Below, in pieces: positions 1-6,438 of a DNA stretch of 7,669 nucleotides (the first letter of the stretch is position 1; every line of letters starts with the position of its first letter). The position numbers and the translations under genes are program-made. Origin of the DNA: Sphingomonadales bacterium (GTDB lineage Bacteria; Pseudomonadota; Alphaproteobacteria; Sphingomonadales; Sphingomonadaceae); NCBI GenBank assembly GCA_020200935.1, contig JAIVHR010000257.1, positions 1 through 7,669 of the forward strand, read 5' to 3'. The notes beneath the pieces are model-generated. The model did not search any database and was not told the DNA's origin. It saw only the letters and a list, made by a program, of their open reading frames with translations.

Positions 1-1
1 C

Positions 2-427
2 CCTCCGCCGCCGCCCGCCCCGGTCGAAACCGACTGGCGCGACCGCGAGCTGACCCCCGGCGACTGGAGCTATCGGCGCGAGGGCAGCGGATCGGCCGCT
101 TTGTTCGGCCTGTCGGCCGCCGACACCCTATTCGCGGTTCGCTGCGACATGGCCGGGCGGCGCGTACGCTTCGAGCGAGGCGGCACGCTCGGATCGGGCG
201 AGAGTGTGATGGCAATCCAGACCACCGAGGCGCGCAACAGCTATCGGGCGGAAAATTCCGCCGGCGCCTCGGGCCGCGCCGTCGCCGAAACGCAGGCGAG
301 CGACCGGTTTCTTGATTCGATCGCCTTTTCGCGCGGCCGCATCGCCGTCGCGGTGACCGGCCAGCCGCTGCTGATCCTCCCCAACTGGCCCGAAATGGTC
401 CGGGTCTTCGAGGATTGTAGAGGGTAA
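2..427 (+). CDS. C-terminal part of an unidentified protein with a proline-rich linker (5' truncated)
   Basis: The frame is open from the first bases of the window to a TAG at 425-427, so the start lies outside; 141 residues are visible. A run of prolines (about residues 1-7) looks like the end of a low-complexity linker. A compact domain follows, with the segments DWSYRREG, LFAVRCD, MAIQTTEARNSYRA, FLDSIAFSRGRIAVAV and a C-terminal LPNWPEMVRVFEDCR. Two cysteines are present, one in each half. The pattern is familiar to me from hypothetical proteins of sphingomonads, but I cannot name a family or assign a function. An internal TTG at 101 could be mistaken for a start, but the coding signal clearly extends upstream of it. 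A hairpin at 429-453 directly follows the stop. Coding status is secure from codon bias and composition; function is unknown. Confidence 0.8.
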   Translation, partial: PPPPPAPVETDWRDRELTPGDWSYRREGSGSAALFGLSAADTLFAVRCDMAGRRVRFERGGTLGSGESVMAIQTTEARNSYRAENSAGASGRAVAETQASDRFLDSIAFSRGRIAVAVTGQPLLILPNWPEMVRVFEDCRG

Positions 428-428
428 T

Positions 429-453
429 CCTTCGCTTCGCCTTCAAGCGAGGG
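429..453 (+). terminator. Possible termination hairpin after the truncated gene
   Basis: CCTTCGCTT (429-437) pairs with AAGCGAGGG (445-453): nine pairs including one G-T, with a 7-base loop, starting two bases after the stop codon. No T-run follows, so it is not a classical intrinsic terminator. It may stabilise the mRNA 3' end. Confidence 0.35.
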
Positions 454-710
454 ATGCGAGGGCGGGGTGAGACGGCCAGGGGCTTGGCCTCTTGATGGTT
501 CTTCGAGCCGAGCGCGTCGAACCCCGCGCGCTCCCGTCCCTTACCCCGCCGTCGAAGGGGGGACTTCCCGATTGGTCGATGAAATAAAAAACCGCCCGGG
601 AGAGGTCCCTTGGCGGCGAGCGACGGATAATTGCGCACATAAAATCAAAAAACAAGGCTTGATCGTGGATCGCGCATGATTCAATGATTCGCCTCGAGTT
701 CAACGAAACG
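454..710. other. Gene-free stretch between the truncated gene and the 18-residue ORF
   Basis: Short open frames exist here on both strands, but their composition (arginine, proline and serine rich, no domain, no good ribosome site) argues against coding. The left half is GC-rich. Positions 620-710 are clearly AT-richer and contain A-tracts, as expected for a promoter region feeding the 18-residue ORF at 726. I could not find a convincing -35/-10 pair. The one clear signal inside is a minus-strand terminator at 586-616. Confidence 0.5.
586..616 (-). terminator. Intrinsic terminator reading on the minus strand
   Basis: Read on the minus strand, CCGCC (616-612) pairs with GGCGG (596-592). Inside it GGGA (609-606) pairs with TCCC (601-598) around a CCTC loop, and the stem is followed at once by six T (591-586). 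This is a textbook rho-independent signal. The nearest annotated minus-strand gene ends more than 700 bases upstream at 1340, so what it terminates is unclear. It could be an antisense transcript or an unannotated short RNA. Confidence 0.6.
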
Positions 711-724
711 AAAGGAGGTGATCC
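711..724 (+). promoter_or_regulatory. Fourteen-base perfect Shine-Dalgarno sequence
   Basis: AAAGGAGGTGATCC is the exact complement of the usual alphaproteobacterial 16S rRNA 3' end (GGATCACCTCCTTT). It ends one base before the ATG at 726, leaving seven bases between GGAGG and the ATG, which is normal spacing. Ordinary sites pair over four to six bases. The flanks do not continue the 16S sequence, so this is not an rRNA gene remnant. Confidence 0.85.
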
Positions 725-725
725 G

Positions 726-782
726 ATGTCTCATGGTTCAGCTAAGGGGTCGGTTCAGTCGTTTCGGGAGATGCGGGCCTAG
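726..782 (+). CDS. 18-residue small ORF / candidate leader peptide
   Basis: ATG at 726 to TAG at 780-782 encodes MSHGSAKGSVQSFREMRA. The case for translation rests on the ribosome site, a 14-base perfect match to the 16S tail at ideal spacing. The peptide is hydrophilic and mildly basic, with no signal sequence or membrane segment. GCGGGC (773-778) and GCCCGC (782-787) can form a hairpin over the stop codon, and an intrinsic terminator lies 47 bases further on (830-863), just before the lipoprotein gene at 881. That layout fits either a stand-alone small protein with its own terminator, or a leader peptide whose translation influences readthrough into the lipoprotein gene. I cannot assign a function. 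Confidence 0.6.
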   Translation: MSHGSAKGSVQSFREMRA

Positions 783-829
783 CCCGCCGCGGTCTCCCGG
801 TCGGGCTTCCGGCCGCTGACCATGTAAGA

Positions 830-863
830 GGGACCGGTGGGGGATGCCCCGCCGGCCCCTTTT
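830..863 (+). terminator. Strong intrinsic terminator between the small ORF and the lipoprotein gene
   Basis: GGGACCGGTGGGG (830-842) pairs with CCCCGCCGGCCCC (847-859): thirteen positions with one A-C mismatch and one T-G pair, closed by a GATG loop and followed by TTTT (860-863). It ends only 17 bases before the ATG at 881. There is therefore no room for a separate promoter behind it, and the lipoprotein gene must be reached by readthrough or from a promoter overlapping this element. Confidence 0.75.
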
Positions 864-880
864 ATGTATCGGACAGACCC

Positions 881-1363
881 ATGCGCGCCGCCGTCCTCCT
901 GATCGCTCCCGTCCTCGCTCTCGCCACTGCCGCCTGTCAGCCCGAGGCAGAGCCCGAACCCGAGGTCGAGGCCGAACTGCCCTCGGCCGTCCCCGAGCCC
1001 GGCTGGACTGCCGATGGCGGCGATCTCCTGCTGCATGACGAAGCGGGGGCGCAGCTGCTGCGTCTGGGCTGCACCGCCGGCCCGCCGGCCGAACTTGTCG
1101 CGCGCTTCGGCGCTTTCGATCCGATCGGCAGCGAGGAGCGATTGAATCTCGGCCTCGGCGAGGAGATCGTGACGATGGTCGCGCAGGTCGTCGGCGCCGA
1201 AGGGCCGGGGCTCATCGCCTCGGCGCGTTACGATGCGGCGATCGGCCGCAGCCTCGCACAGGCCGGATCGATTTCGGCCTTCTACGGCAACCAGCAATTG
1301 GGTCCGGTCGGCCCGCCCGATGCGGCGCAGACGAGAGCGCTACTCGCCGGCTGCGGCGGTTGA
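881..1363 (+). CDS. Small hypothetical lipoprotein
   Basis: The product has 160 residues. The N-terminus is a short lipoprotein signal: one arginine, a hydrophobic stretch (AAVLLIAPVLALATAA) and the acceptor cysteine at residue 19 in the lipobox ALATAAC. After it comes an acidic proline-glutamate linker (about residues 20-42). A globular part follows, with GWTADGGDLLLHDEAGAQLLRLGC and a C-terminal segment ending in LLAGCGG. Two further cysteines (in RLGC and AGCGG) could form a disulfide, consistent with a periplasmic location. No family recognised. The ATG at 881 is the only start giving a clean signal peptide; the ribosome site is weak (GGACAGA). It lies 17 bases behind an intrinsic terminator, suggesting attenuated expression. 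Its last 24 bases overlap the end of the convergent gene at 1340. Confidence 0.8.
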   Translation: MRAAVLLIAPVLALATAACQPEAEPEPEVEAELPSAVPEPGWTADGGDLLLHDEAGAQLLRLGCTAGPPAELVARFGAFDPIGSEERLNLGLGEEIVTMVAQVVGAEGPGLIASARYDAAIGRSLAQAGSISAFYGNQQLGPVGPPDAAQTRALLAGCGG

Positions 1364-1945
1364 AGCGATAGCGTTTCGCGCCCGGTGTGCGAGCGCGACA
1401 ACGGCCTCGCGCGTGACATAGGCTACGCCCCGCACGCGCCGTGCGCAGGCGCTGTCCGAATTGAATGTCCGTTCGATCTCCGCCCAGATCGGCTGGGCGG
1501 CCTCCTCGCTTTCGCCGGACCCGCGGGCCCTCCCCCGGATCGTCGCCTTGGCGATGCAGATGCTGTCGAGATCGCCGTCGAGAAAACAGCGCACCGATGA
1601 CGACATGGCGGTCAGCGATACGACCGCGGCGGGAACCGAAGGCGTCTCGGGCGGCGAGGCGACAGCGCCGAAGATCTCGCGGACGAGAGCGTCGGCCGGA
1701 TTGATAATTTCTTCGCGGCAAAAAAAGGAGAGGGCGAGCGTTTGGTGATCGGCGATCGCCGAATTCTCGACGAGCAGCGCACCCTCGATCGGTTGCGGCG
1801 GCGCGCTCGGCGGGTCGACACCGAGCATGGCGATGTCGCCGAGCAGCGCCTCGAGCGGCTGGGCATAATCGATGCGATCCTCGGCCGCAGCCGGGGTCGC
1901 CAGCATGACGGCGATGGCGGCGAGCAGCGAACGGCCAACGCGCAT
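1340..1945 (-). CDS. Hypothetical secreted protein with a Sec signal peptide
   Basis: The product has 201 residues. Residues 1-21 are a Sec signal peptide: MRVGR, then a hydrophobic core (SLLAAIAVMLA), then TPAAA with likely cleavage before ED. The mature part has four cysteines (SFFCREE, VRCFLDGDLDSIC, SACARRV), enough for two disulfides, so a periplasmic or outer-face location is likely. I recognise no domain. The start is well fixed: the ATG is three bases after the stop of the upstream lipoprotein gene, which implies translational coupling and a shared operon. The gene converges on the lipoprotein gene at 881-1363 and overlaps it by 24 bases, and I see no terminator at that junction. Confidence 0.8.
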   Translation of the reverse strand: MRVGRSLLAAIAVMLATPAAAEDRIDYAQPLEALLGDIAMLGVDPPSAPPQPIEGALLVENSAIADHQTLALSFFCREEIINPADALVREIFGAVASPPETPSVPAAVVSLTAMSSSVRCFLDGDLDSICIAKATIRGRARGSGESEEAAQPIWAEIERTFNSDSACARRVRGVAYVTREAVVALAHRARNAIASTAAAGE

Positions 1946-1948
1946 CGA

Positions 1949-2562
1949 TCAGTTCCGGTCTTCGCGGCCGCTGAGCTGACGCGCGACATGGATGCCGAAT
2001 TCCTCGGCCAGTTCCTCGCGGATTCCCGCGCCGCGGATTGCCATCCCGAGCAGGCCGCTATGCGAGTTGATGACGTCGACATAGAATTCGCCGAGCGGTT
2101 CGCCGGTTGTCGCATCGCTGACCTCGACCATGCCGGCCAGCTGGTCCGAGCTGCCCGCCAGCCAGGCCATCGCCGCGTTGGCGGTCTTCAGCGTGTCGAT
2201 CGTGACGTCGAGCCGCAGCGCGCGGCCCGAAGTGAGGCCCCATTCGCGCGTATGATCCTCGATCATCAGCGGCAGCATGACATCGAGCGGCAGGGTCGCA
2301 TACTCTTCGCGGCTCGGCCGCTCGGCGAGTTCGCCCTCGACCGGCGCGAGACCGCGTTCGGCGCGCTTCTCGGCGGCCTTCTCGTCGAAAACGACGAGCG
2401 CTTCCTCGGCGGTGTCGCCGATCGTCACCTCGACCTGGGCGACGTGATTGGCGCCGACGACCGGATCGGCGAGCGGCGTGACGACGCGCACCGGATTGGG
2501 CGCACAGGCCGCGAGGGCGGCCAGACCGCAGAGCGCGGCGATGCTGCGGACCGCGCAATCAT
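1949..2562 (-). CDS. Hypothetical lipoprotein with an apparent frame disruption at its 5' end
   Basis: The frame ending at 1949 encodes about 200 residues. Its recognisable N-terminus is VRSIAALCGLAALAAC, a typical lipoprotein signal with lipobox LAALAAC. The mature part is acidic and ends in FYVDVINSHSGLLGMAIRG...EEFGIHVARQLSG; it resembles small envelope lipoproteins of unknown function. In this frame there is no ATG, GTG or TTG near the signal; the first is an ATG at 2668, inside the upstream gene, giving a 39-residue extension unlike a signal peptide. Two natural starts lie in the other frames: an ATG at 2562 overlapping the upstream TGA, and a TTG at 2558. One base gained or lost in the GCGCGG tract (about 2550-2556) would join either to the signal peptide, as MIAR-VRS or MR-VRS. 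I therefore place the gene start at 2562 and flag the frame. It is co-directional with both neighbours. Confidence 0.65.
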
Positions 2563-2966
2563 CGCTGGCGGTAGAGCCGCGCGATCCGAGTCTGCCAGAC
2601 CAGCAGCAGCGGCACGACGCCGAGTTCGATGACGAGGGCGAGCTGGTGGCCCGTCGAGGGCAGGCCATATTCGAGCAGCGACAGCGCGCGGCCGAGGCCG
2701 CCGGCGATGACTAGCGCGCCGAACAGCCGGAAGCGCTGCATCTTGCGTTCGATCCGGTGGACGCAGCTTACAAAGCCGCAGCCGACCAGGAAGAAGATGC
2801 CCGACAGATAGCGATAATGGCTGTCGAGATCGCGCGGCACCGGATCCTCGACCCCCGACAGGATCGCCGACCCCCAGATCAGGCTCGCCGCCCCCATCGT
2901 CAGCGGGACGAGGCTGGCGATCGCGACGATCGCCTGAAGCAGCCCGGTTTCCATCTCGCGGTTCAT
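2559..2966 (-). CDS. DUF4345-like integral membrane protein
   Basis: The product has 135 residues with four predicted membrane segments (about 9-32, 54-69, 80-98, 106-124). The pattern matches my memory of DUF4345: an early GAASLIWG turn, then DSHYRYLSGIFF, a short basic loop (HRIERKMQRFR), a glycine-rich GGLGRALSL helix, GLP, and a final ELGVVPLLLVW helix. The function of the family is unknown. The frame is open much further upstream, but that part is antisense to the MFS gene and is not coding. Possible starts are ATG at 2978, 2966 and 2954; 2966 (MNREMETG) is a compromise, as none has a strong ribosome site. Its TGA overlaps the potential ATG of the next gene, so it probably heads a three-gene operon. 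It diverges from the MFS gene, sharing a promoter region of about 90 bases. Confidence 0.8.
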   Translation of the reverse strand: MNREMETGLLQAIVAIASLVPLTMGAASLIWGSAILSGVEDPVPRDLDSHYRYLSGIFFLVGCGFVSCVHRIERKMQRFRLFGALVIAGGLGRALSLLEYGLPSTGHQLALVIELGVVPLLLVWQTRIARLYRQR

Positions 2967-3057
2967 ACGCCCGACCATCCGGCTTGCGTTCGGGACCGTC
3001 AAGGCGATTGCCGCTTTCATGCTGGCGCCGACAGCCGCTTTTCGCCATGTCCGGGCG

Positions 3058-4329
3058 ATGCGCGCCGCACCGAGCCCTCCGCGACCGACCGCCCTGCCGG
3101 GTTTCGGCGAATTCGTCACGATGATCGCCGCGCTGATGGCGATGACCGCGCTCGCCATCGATTCGATGCTCCCGGCGCTGCCCGATATCGGCGCCAGCTT
3201 CGGCGTCGAGAACGACAATGACCGGCAGTGGGTGATCGCGATCTTCCTGTTCGGCTTCGGCGTCATGCAGCTCGTCTTCGGCACCTTGTCCGATCGTTTC
3301 GGGCGCAAGCCAGTGCTCGCCGCCGGCTATTCGCTTTACGTGATCTTCTCGCTCGCCTGCGCGATTTCCCAAAGCTTCGAAATGCTGCTCGTGGCGCGCT
3401 TCCTGTCGGGCGCGGCGCTCGCGGTCAGCCGGTCGCTCGCCGTGGCGATCGTGCGGGATCGTTTCGCCGGGCGGCAGATGGCGCGCGTCATGAGCCTTGC
3501 CTTCATTGTCTTCATGGCGGCGCCGATCATCGCCCCGGCGGTCGGCCAGCTGATCCTGTTTGTCGCGCCGTGGCGCTGGATCTTCTTCATGCTGGCGATC
3601 GCCGGAGCCGCGGTGATGCTCTGGGTCGGGCTCAGGCTGCCCGAGACGCTCGCCCTCGAGCACCGGCTGCCGCTCAACCTCGGTCGGCTCGCCGCCGCCT
3701 GGCGCCGCGCGGCGAGCGAGCGTTTCTCGGTCGGCTACACCTTGGCGCTGACCGTGATGCAGGGGGCGCTGATCGGCTTCATCACCTCGGCGCAGCAGGT
3801 GTTCTTCGACGTCTTCCGCCATCCGCTATGGTTCACCCCGGTCTTCGCCGTGGTCGCCGGGACGATGGCGATCGCCAACTGGCAGAATTCGCGCATCGTC
3901 GTGCGGCTCGGCACCCGCTTCGTCTCGCACTGGGCGCTGATCGGCTATATCGGCTTTGCCGCGCTCCATCTCGGCGTCGCGATGAGCGGCTGGGAAACGA
4001 TCTACAGCTTCACGCTGCTGCAGGCGCTGACGATGGGCTGCTTCGGCCTCGCCAGCGCCAATTTCGGCGCGATGGCGATGGAGAATATGGGCGGCATCGC
4101 CGGCAGCGCCTCATCGGTCCAGGGTTTCGTCGCCACCTGCGGCGCGGCGGTGATCGGTATCTCGATCGGCCAGGCCTTCAACGGCACGGTGGTTCCGCTG
4201 GTCGCCGGCTTTCTCGTTTGCGGGGTGATCGCGCTCGGTATCGTCTTCGTCACCGAGCGCCGGCGGCTGTTCGTCGACGAGGACGAGCCGATCGTTCCGG
4301 CCGACCCCGGCCCGCTTCCGCTCGAATAG
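3058..4329 (+). CDS. Bcr/CflA-type multidrug efflux MFS transporter
   Basis: The product has 423 residues and about twelve hydrophobic segments, the usual size for a proton-driven drug:H+ antiporter of the inner membrane. Supporting motifs: helix 1 contains ALAIDSMLPALPDIG (D35 inside the helix), a hallmark of the Bcr/CflA group; the loop between helices 2 and 3 has the MFS signature GTLSDRFGRKPV (about 75-86); helix 4 carries ARFLSGAALAVSRS with R114; APWRWIFFMLAI and LRLPETL follow in the first half. The substrate cannot be told from sequence. The C-terminal tail is short, acidic and proline-rich. An alternative ATG at 3019 would add 13 residues; 3058 is preferred because it leaves a short cytoplasmic N-terminus, but neither start has a good ribosome site. 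It diverges from the DUF4345-like gene, and a TSUP gene follows in the same direction. Confidence 0.93.
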   Translation: MRAAPSPPRPTALPGFGEFVTMIAALMAMTALAIDSMLPALPDIGASFGVENDNDRQWVIAIFLFGFGVMQLVFGTLSDRFGRKPVLAAGYSLYVIFSLACAISQSFEMLLVARFLSGAALAVSRSLAVAIVRDRFAGRQMARVMSLAFIVFMAAPIIAPAVGQLILFVAPWRWIFFMLAIAGAAVMLWVGLRLPETLALEHRLPLNLGRLAAAWRRAASERFSVGYTLALTVMQGALIGFITSAQQVFFDVFRHPLWFTPVFAVVAGTMAIANWQNSRIVVRLGTRFVSHWALIGYIGFAALHLGVAMSGWETIYSFTLLQALTMGCFGLASANFGAMAMENMGGIAGSASSVQGFVATCGAAVIGISIGQAFNGTVVPLVAGFLVCGVIALGIVFVTERRRLFVDEDEPIVPADPGPLPLE

Positions 4330-4416
4330 GCGCCGGCCTCGGAGAATGGCAGCAGCAGACACAATCCTCCGATATCTGATCATTGATTCGGACAGCCGGT
4401 GCGCCGAGAAGGCGCC

Positions 4417-5154
4417 ATGCCGCTGATCGTGATCCTCCCGGCAATCGCCTTCGTCACCGCGCTGATCTCGGGGATCTTCGGCATGGCGGGCGGGCTCGTG
4501 CTGATGGGCGCGCTGACCCTGCTGCTGCCGGTCGGCGCGGCCTTCGTCACCCACGGGCTGATCCAGATCGTCTCCAACGGCTGGCGCGCCTGGCTGAACC
4601 GCGCGGACATCGTCTGGCCGATCATCGGCTGGTATGCGCTCGCCTCGCTGGCCGCGGCGATCCTCTTCACCTTCATCTCCTGGGTGCCCTCGCGCCCCTT
4701 CGTGCTGATCGCGCTCGGGCTCGTCGGCTTTTCGGTCTGGTTGCCGGCCAAGCGTTTCGCGCTCGATGCCAACAGACCGGTCCATGCCTTGGCTTCGGGT
4801 TTGCTCGTCACCGGCACCAATCTGCTCGCTGGCGTCGCCGGGCCGCTGCTCGACATCTTCTTCGTCAACACCAGGCTCACCCGGCATCAGATCGTCGCCA
4901 CCAAGGCCTTTACCCAGGTCTTCGCCCATCTCGCCAAGATCGTCGTCTATGGTTATGCGCTGCTCTTCACCGCCGCCGAGGGCCAGCCGCCCTGGCTCGC
5001 GATCCTTGCTGCGATCCCGTTGACGATGCTCGGCACCCGGTTCGGCAAGGCGGTGCTCGACCGGATGAGCGATATCGGCTTCATCAACTGGACGCGCTGG
5101 ATCGTCACCGCGATCGGCGCGGTCTATCTCGTCCAGGGCCTGTTTATGGCGTGA
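4417..5154 (+). CDS. TSUP family (TauE/SafE-type) membrane permease
   Basis: The product has 245 residues and about eight hydrophobic segments. The family's two-fold architecture is visible: the first half starts with ISGIFGMAGGLVLMGAL (glycine-rich motif, residues 18-33), and the second half has the related GTNLLAGVAGPLLDIFFV followed by a polar helix with ATKAFTQVFAHLAKIV. Family members are proposed to move sulfite, sulfoacetate or other small anions, or sulfur compounds, across the inner membrane. The substrate here is unknown, with no sulfur-metabolism gene nearby. The ATG at 4417 has GAGAAGG just upstream; a GTG at 4399 would add six residues. It is 87 bases behind the MFS gene and may be co-transcribed with it. 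Its stop is one base from the convergent oxygenase stop, leaving no terminator between them. Confidence 0.9.
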   Translation: MPLIVILPAIAFVTALISGIFGMAGGLVLMGALTLLLPVGAAFVTHGLIQIVSNGWRAWLNRADIVWPIIGWYALASLAAAILFTFISWVPSRPFVLIALGLVGFSVWLPAKRFALDANRPVHALASGLLVTGTNLLAGVAGPLLDIFFVNTRLTRHQIVATKAFTQVFAHLAKIVVYGYALLFTAAEGQPPWLAILAAIPLTMLGTRFGKAVLDRMSDIGFINWTRWIVTAIGAVYLVQGLFMA

Positions 5155-5155
5155 G

Positions 5156-6142
5156 CTATTCGGGCCGGATCAGCCCGCGCGAGATGAGCCGGTGGAGCAT
5201 GTCGGTCGCATCCTCTTCGGAAATTCCGGGCAGCTCGGCCTTGGTAAAGGCCTCGCCGTTCATCGCGCGCTCGAAGGCCGGCCGCTTGAGTTCGGCGATG
5301 AATTGGCGGAACTGTTCGCGCGCCGGGGCGCGGTCGAAATCCGCATTGGCATAGCCGGCGGGCAGCGCCCGGCGCAGCCCGTCGGTCTCGAGCGCGGCCT
5401 TGGAGATCGCCTCGAGCACGACATCGGCCCAGGTCTTGGTGACGAGGCCGAGCGTGATGTGGAGCGAGGCCTCCTCGGGATGGCTCTCGGCATCGTGCAT
5501 CATGCCGCGCGGAATATAGACCGTATCGCCGGCGCCGAGCACGAACTCCTCCTCGGGCTCGCCGATCTCGTGCTTGTCGGGGACGAATCCCTCGCCGCGA
5601 AAGGGCCTGCCGACCGGCTCGTCATAGAGCCGCCAGCTCTTGGCGCCCGACACCTGCAGCACGAAGACGTCGTGATTGTCGTAATGGGTGCGGAAGCCCC
5701 TGGCGCCGGGCGGAGTCAAATAGATGTTGGTCTGGAGCGAGGCGCTGAAGACCGGCTCGAGCGCGCGGACGAAATCGCCGAGCGGCTTGTGATAGCCATG
5801 GAGATGCGGGGCGATGATCGTCGCCTTGTCCTGATAGAGCCGCAGCAGCGCGCTGCGATCGATCCGGTCATTGTCGAGGGTGAAGGCATCGCGGGTGATC
5901 CGGGGCTCGGCGCGCGTTGCGTCGATCATCCCGGAAAACAGCTCGCTGTCGGCGATGAACCGGTCGACGACGTCGACCGAGACGAGCTCGGAAAAGCGGC
6001 CCGGCTCGCCGCGCGTGATCAGGTGGAAGCGTTCCTCGAATATGTCCTCGAAGAAGACGCCCGGATCGAGCGGGCCGAGCACGAGATCGAGCGCCGCGCG
6101 CGAATCGGGCGAAAGTCCGGGAGTCGGATCATATTTGTGCAT
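5156..6142 (-). CDS. JmjC/cupin 2-oxoglutarate oxygenase of the YcfD/ROXA (Cupin_4) type
   Basis: The product has 328 residues, close to YcfD-like ribosomal oxygenases. The order of parts fits: an N-terminal segment (LDPGVFFEDIFEERFHLI) typical of Cupin_4 proteins, the double-stranded beta-helix core, then a helical region and a C-terminal winged-helix-like end (about 290-328). The iron site is intact: H153 and D155 in RTHYDNHDVFVLQ and H216 in YIPRGMMHDAES. K168 (GAKSW) sits where the family binds 2-oxoglutarate. Known relatives hydroxylate arginine or histidine in ribosomal proteins, using Fe(II), O2 and 2-oxoglutarate. Here the gene is 23 bases downstream of a Tat-leader/repeat gene set, so an exported repeat protein is a plausible substrate (inference). 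The ATG at 6142 (MHKYDPTPG) has GGGGGACGG just upstream. The same frame is open without a stop back to the Tat-leader gene at 6667, but the intervening part is arginine-rich antireading of another gene. Confidence 0.88.
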   Translation of the reverse strand: MHKYDPTPGLSPDSRAALDLVLGPLDPGVFFEDIFEERFHLITRGEPGRFSELVSVDVVDRFIADSELFSGMIDATRAEPRITRDAFTLDNDRIDRSALLRLYQDKATIIAPHLHGYHKPLGDFVRALEPVFSASLQTNIYLTPPGARGFRTHYDNHDVFVLQVSGAKSWRLYDEPVGRPFRGEGFVPDKHEIGEPEEEFVLGAGDTVYIPRGMMHDAESHPEEASLHITLGLVTKTWADVVLEAISKAALETDGLRRALPAGYANADFDRAPAREQFRQFIAELKRPAFERAMNGEAFTKAELPGISEEDATDMLHRLISRGLIRPE

Positions 6143-6165
6143 ATGTCCGTCCCCCGGTTTCGCGC

Positions 6166-6438
6166 TCAGTAGGATTCGCTCGATTGGTCGCTGTCGACCG
6201 AACCTTCGTCCTCGGTGCCGGGCGCCGGTGCCTGGCCGTCGGTCGAGCCCTCGCCGTCGGTGCTCGCGGCGTCGTTTTCGGCCGCGACTTCGCTGCCGCC
6301 ATTGGCGGGCACGACGTCCGAATCGGTGCCCGCGCTCTCGCTGCAGGCGCCGGTGATGATCGCCAACGCGCCGACGCCGGCCGAGGCGCCGAGACGGTGA
6401 AGGGAAGGTCCTGCAGCGCGCGCGGACGCCGTCCGCAT
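6166..6438 (-). CDS. Small protein with a Tat-like leader, a lipobox and an acidic tail
   Basis: The product has 90 residues. Residues 13-31 (LHRLGASAGVGALAIITGA) clearly match the leaders of the two neighbouring Tat proteins (for example RRVGATAGVGALGIITGA). The twin-arginine part is missing here and replaced by MRTASARAAGPS. The leader ends in ITGAC, a lipobox-like site with cysteine at residue 32. The rest is low-complexity and acidic (D, E, S, G, A), starting with GTDSD, which recalls the TDSD start of the neighbouring repeats. Codon bias supports this frame over the overlapping arginine-rich one. The ATG at 6438 lies inside the last repeat of the upstream paralogue, so this may be the surviving 3' part of a longer gene. 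It is 23 bases upstream of the oxygenase and surely co-transcribed. Function unknown; possibly a diverged member of the repeat-protein set. Confidence 0.6.
   Translation of the reverse strand: MRTASARAAGPSLHRLGASAGVGALAIITGACSESAGTDSDVVPANGGSEVAAENDAASTDGEGSTDGQAPAPGTEDEGSVDSDQSSESY

Noticed and set aside
711..724. Possible remnant of a 16S rRNA 3' end on the minus strand
   Set aside because: Only the 14 anti-Shine-Dalgarno bases match; the conserved 16S sequence just upstream (CTGCGGCT) is absent.
1742..2632. Plus-strand open frame of 296 codons
   Set aside because: Antisense to the two minus-strand envelope genes, which have signal peptides and good codon bias; this frame has no recognisable feature.
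2425..3822. Long minus-strand open frame of 465 codons
   Set aside because: Composition is rich in R, D, E, H and Q with no domain, and it lies antisense to the MFS gene and across the DUF4345-like gene. This is typical of a shadow frame in high-GC DNA.
4346..4426. 26-codon ORF between the MFS and TSUP genes
   Set aside because: The only Shine-Dalgarno-like bases are too close to the ATG, and the peptide has no notable pattern.
4111..4929. Minus-strand open frame of 272 codons
   Set aside because: Antisense to the MFS and TSUP genes, highly charged and low in hydrophobics; a shadow.
5192..6172. Plus-strand open frame of 326 codons opposite the oxygenase
   Set aside because: The oxygenase on the other strand has a complete family pattern and catalytic residues; this frame is its reverse reading.
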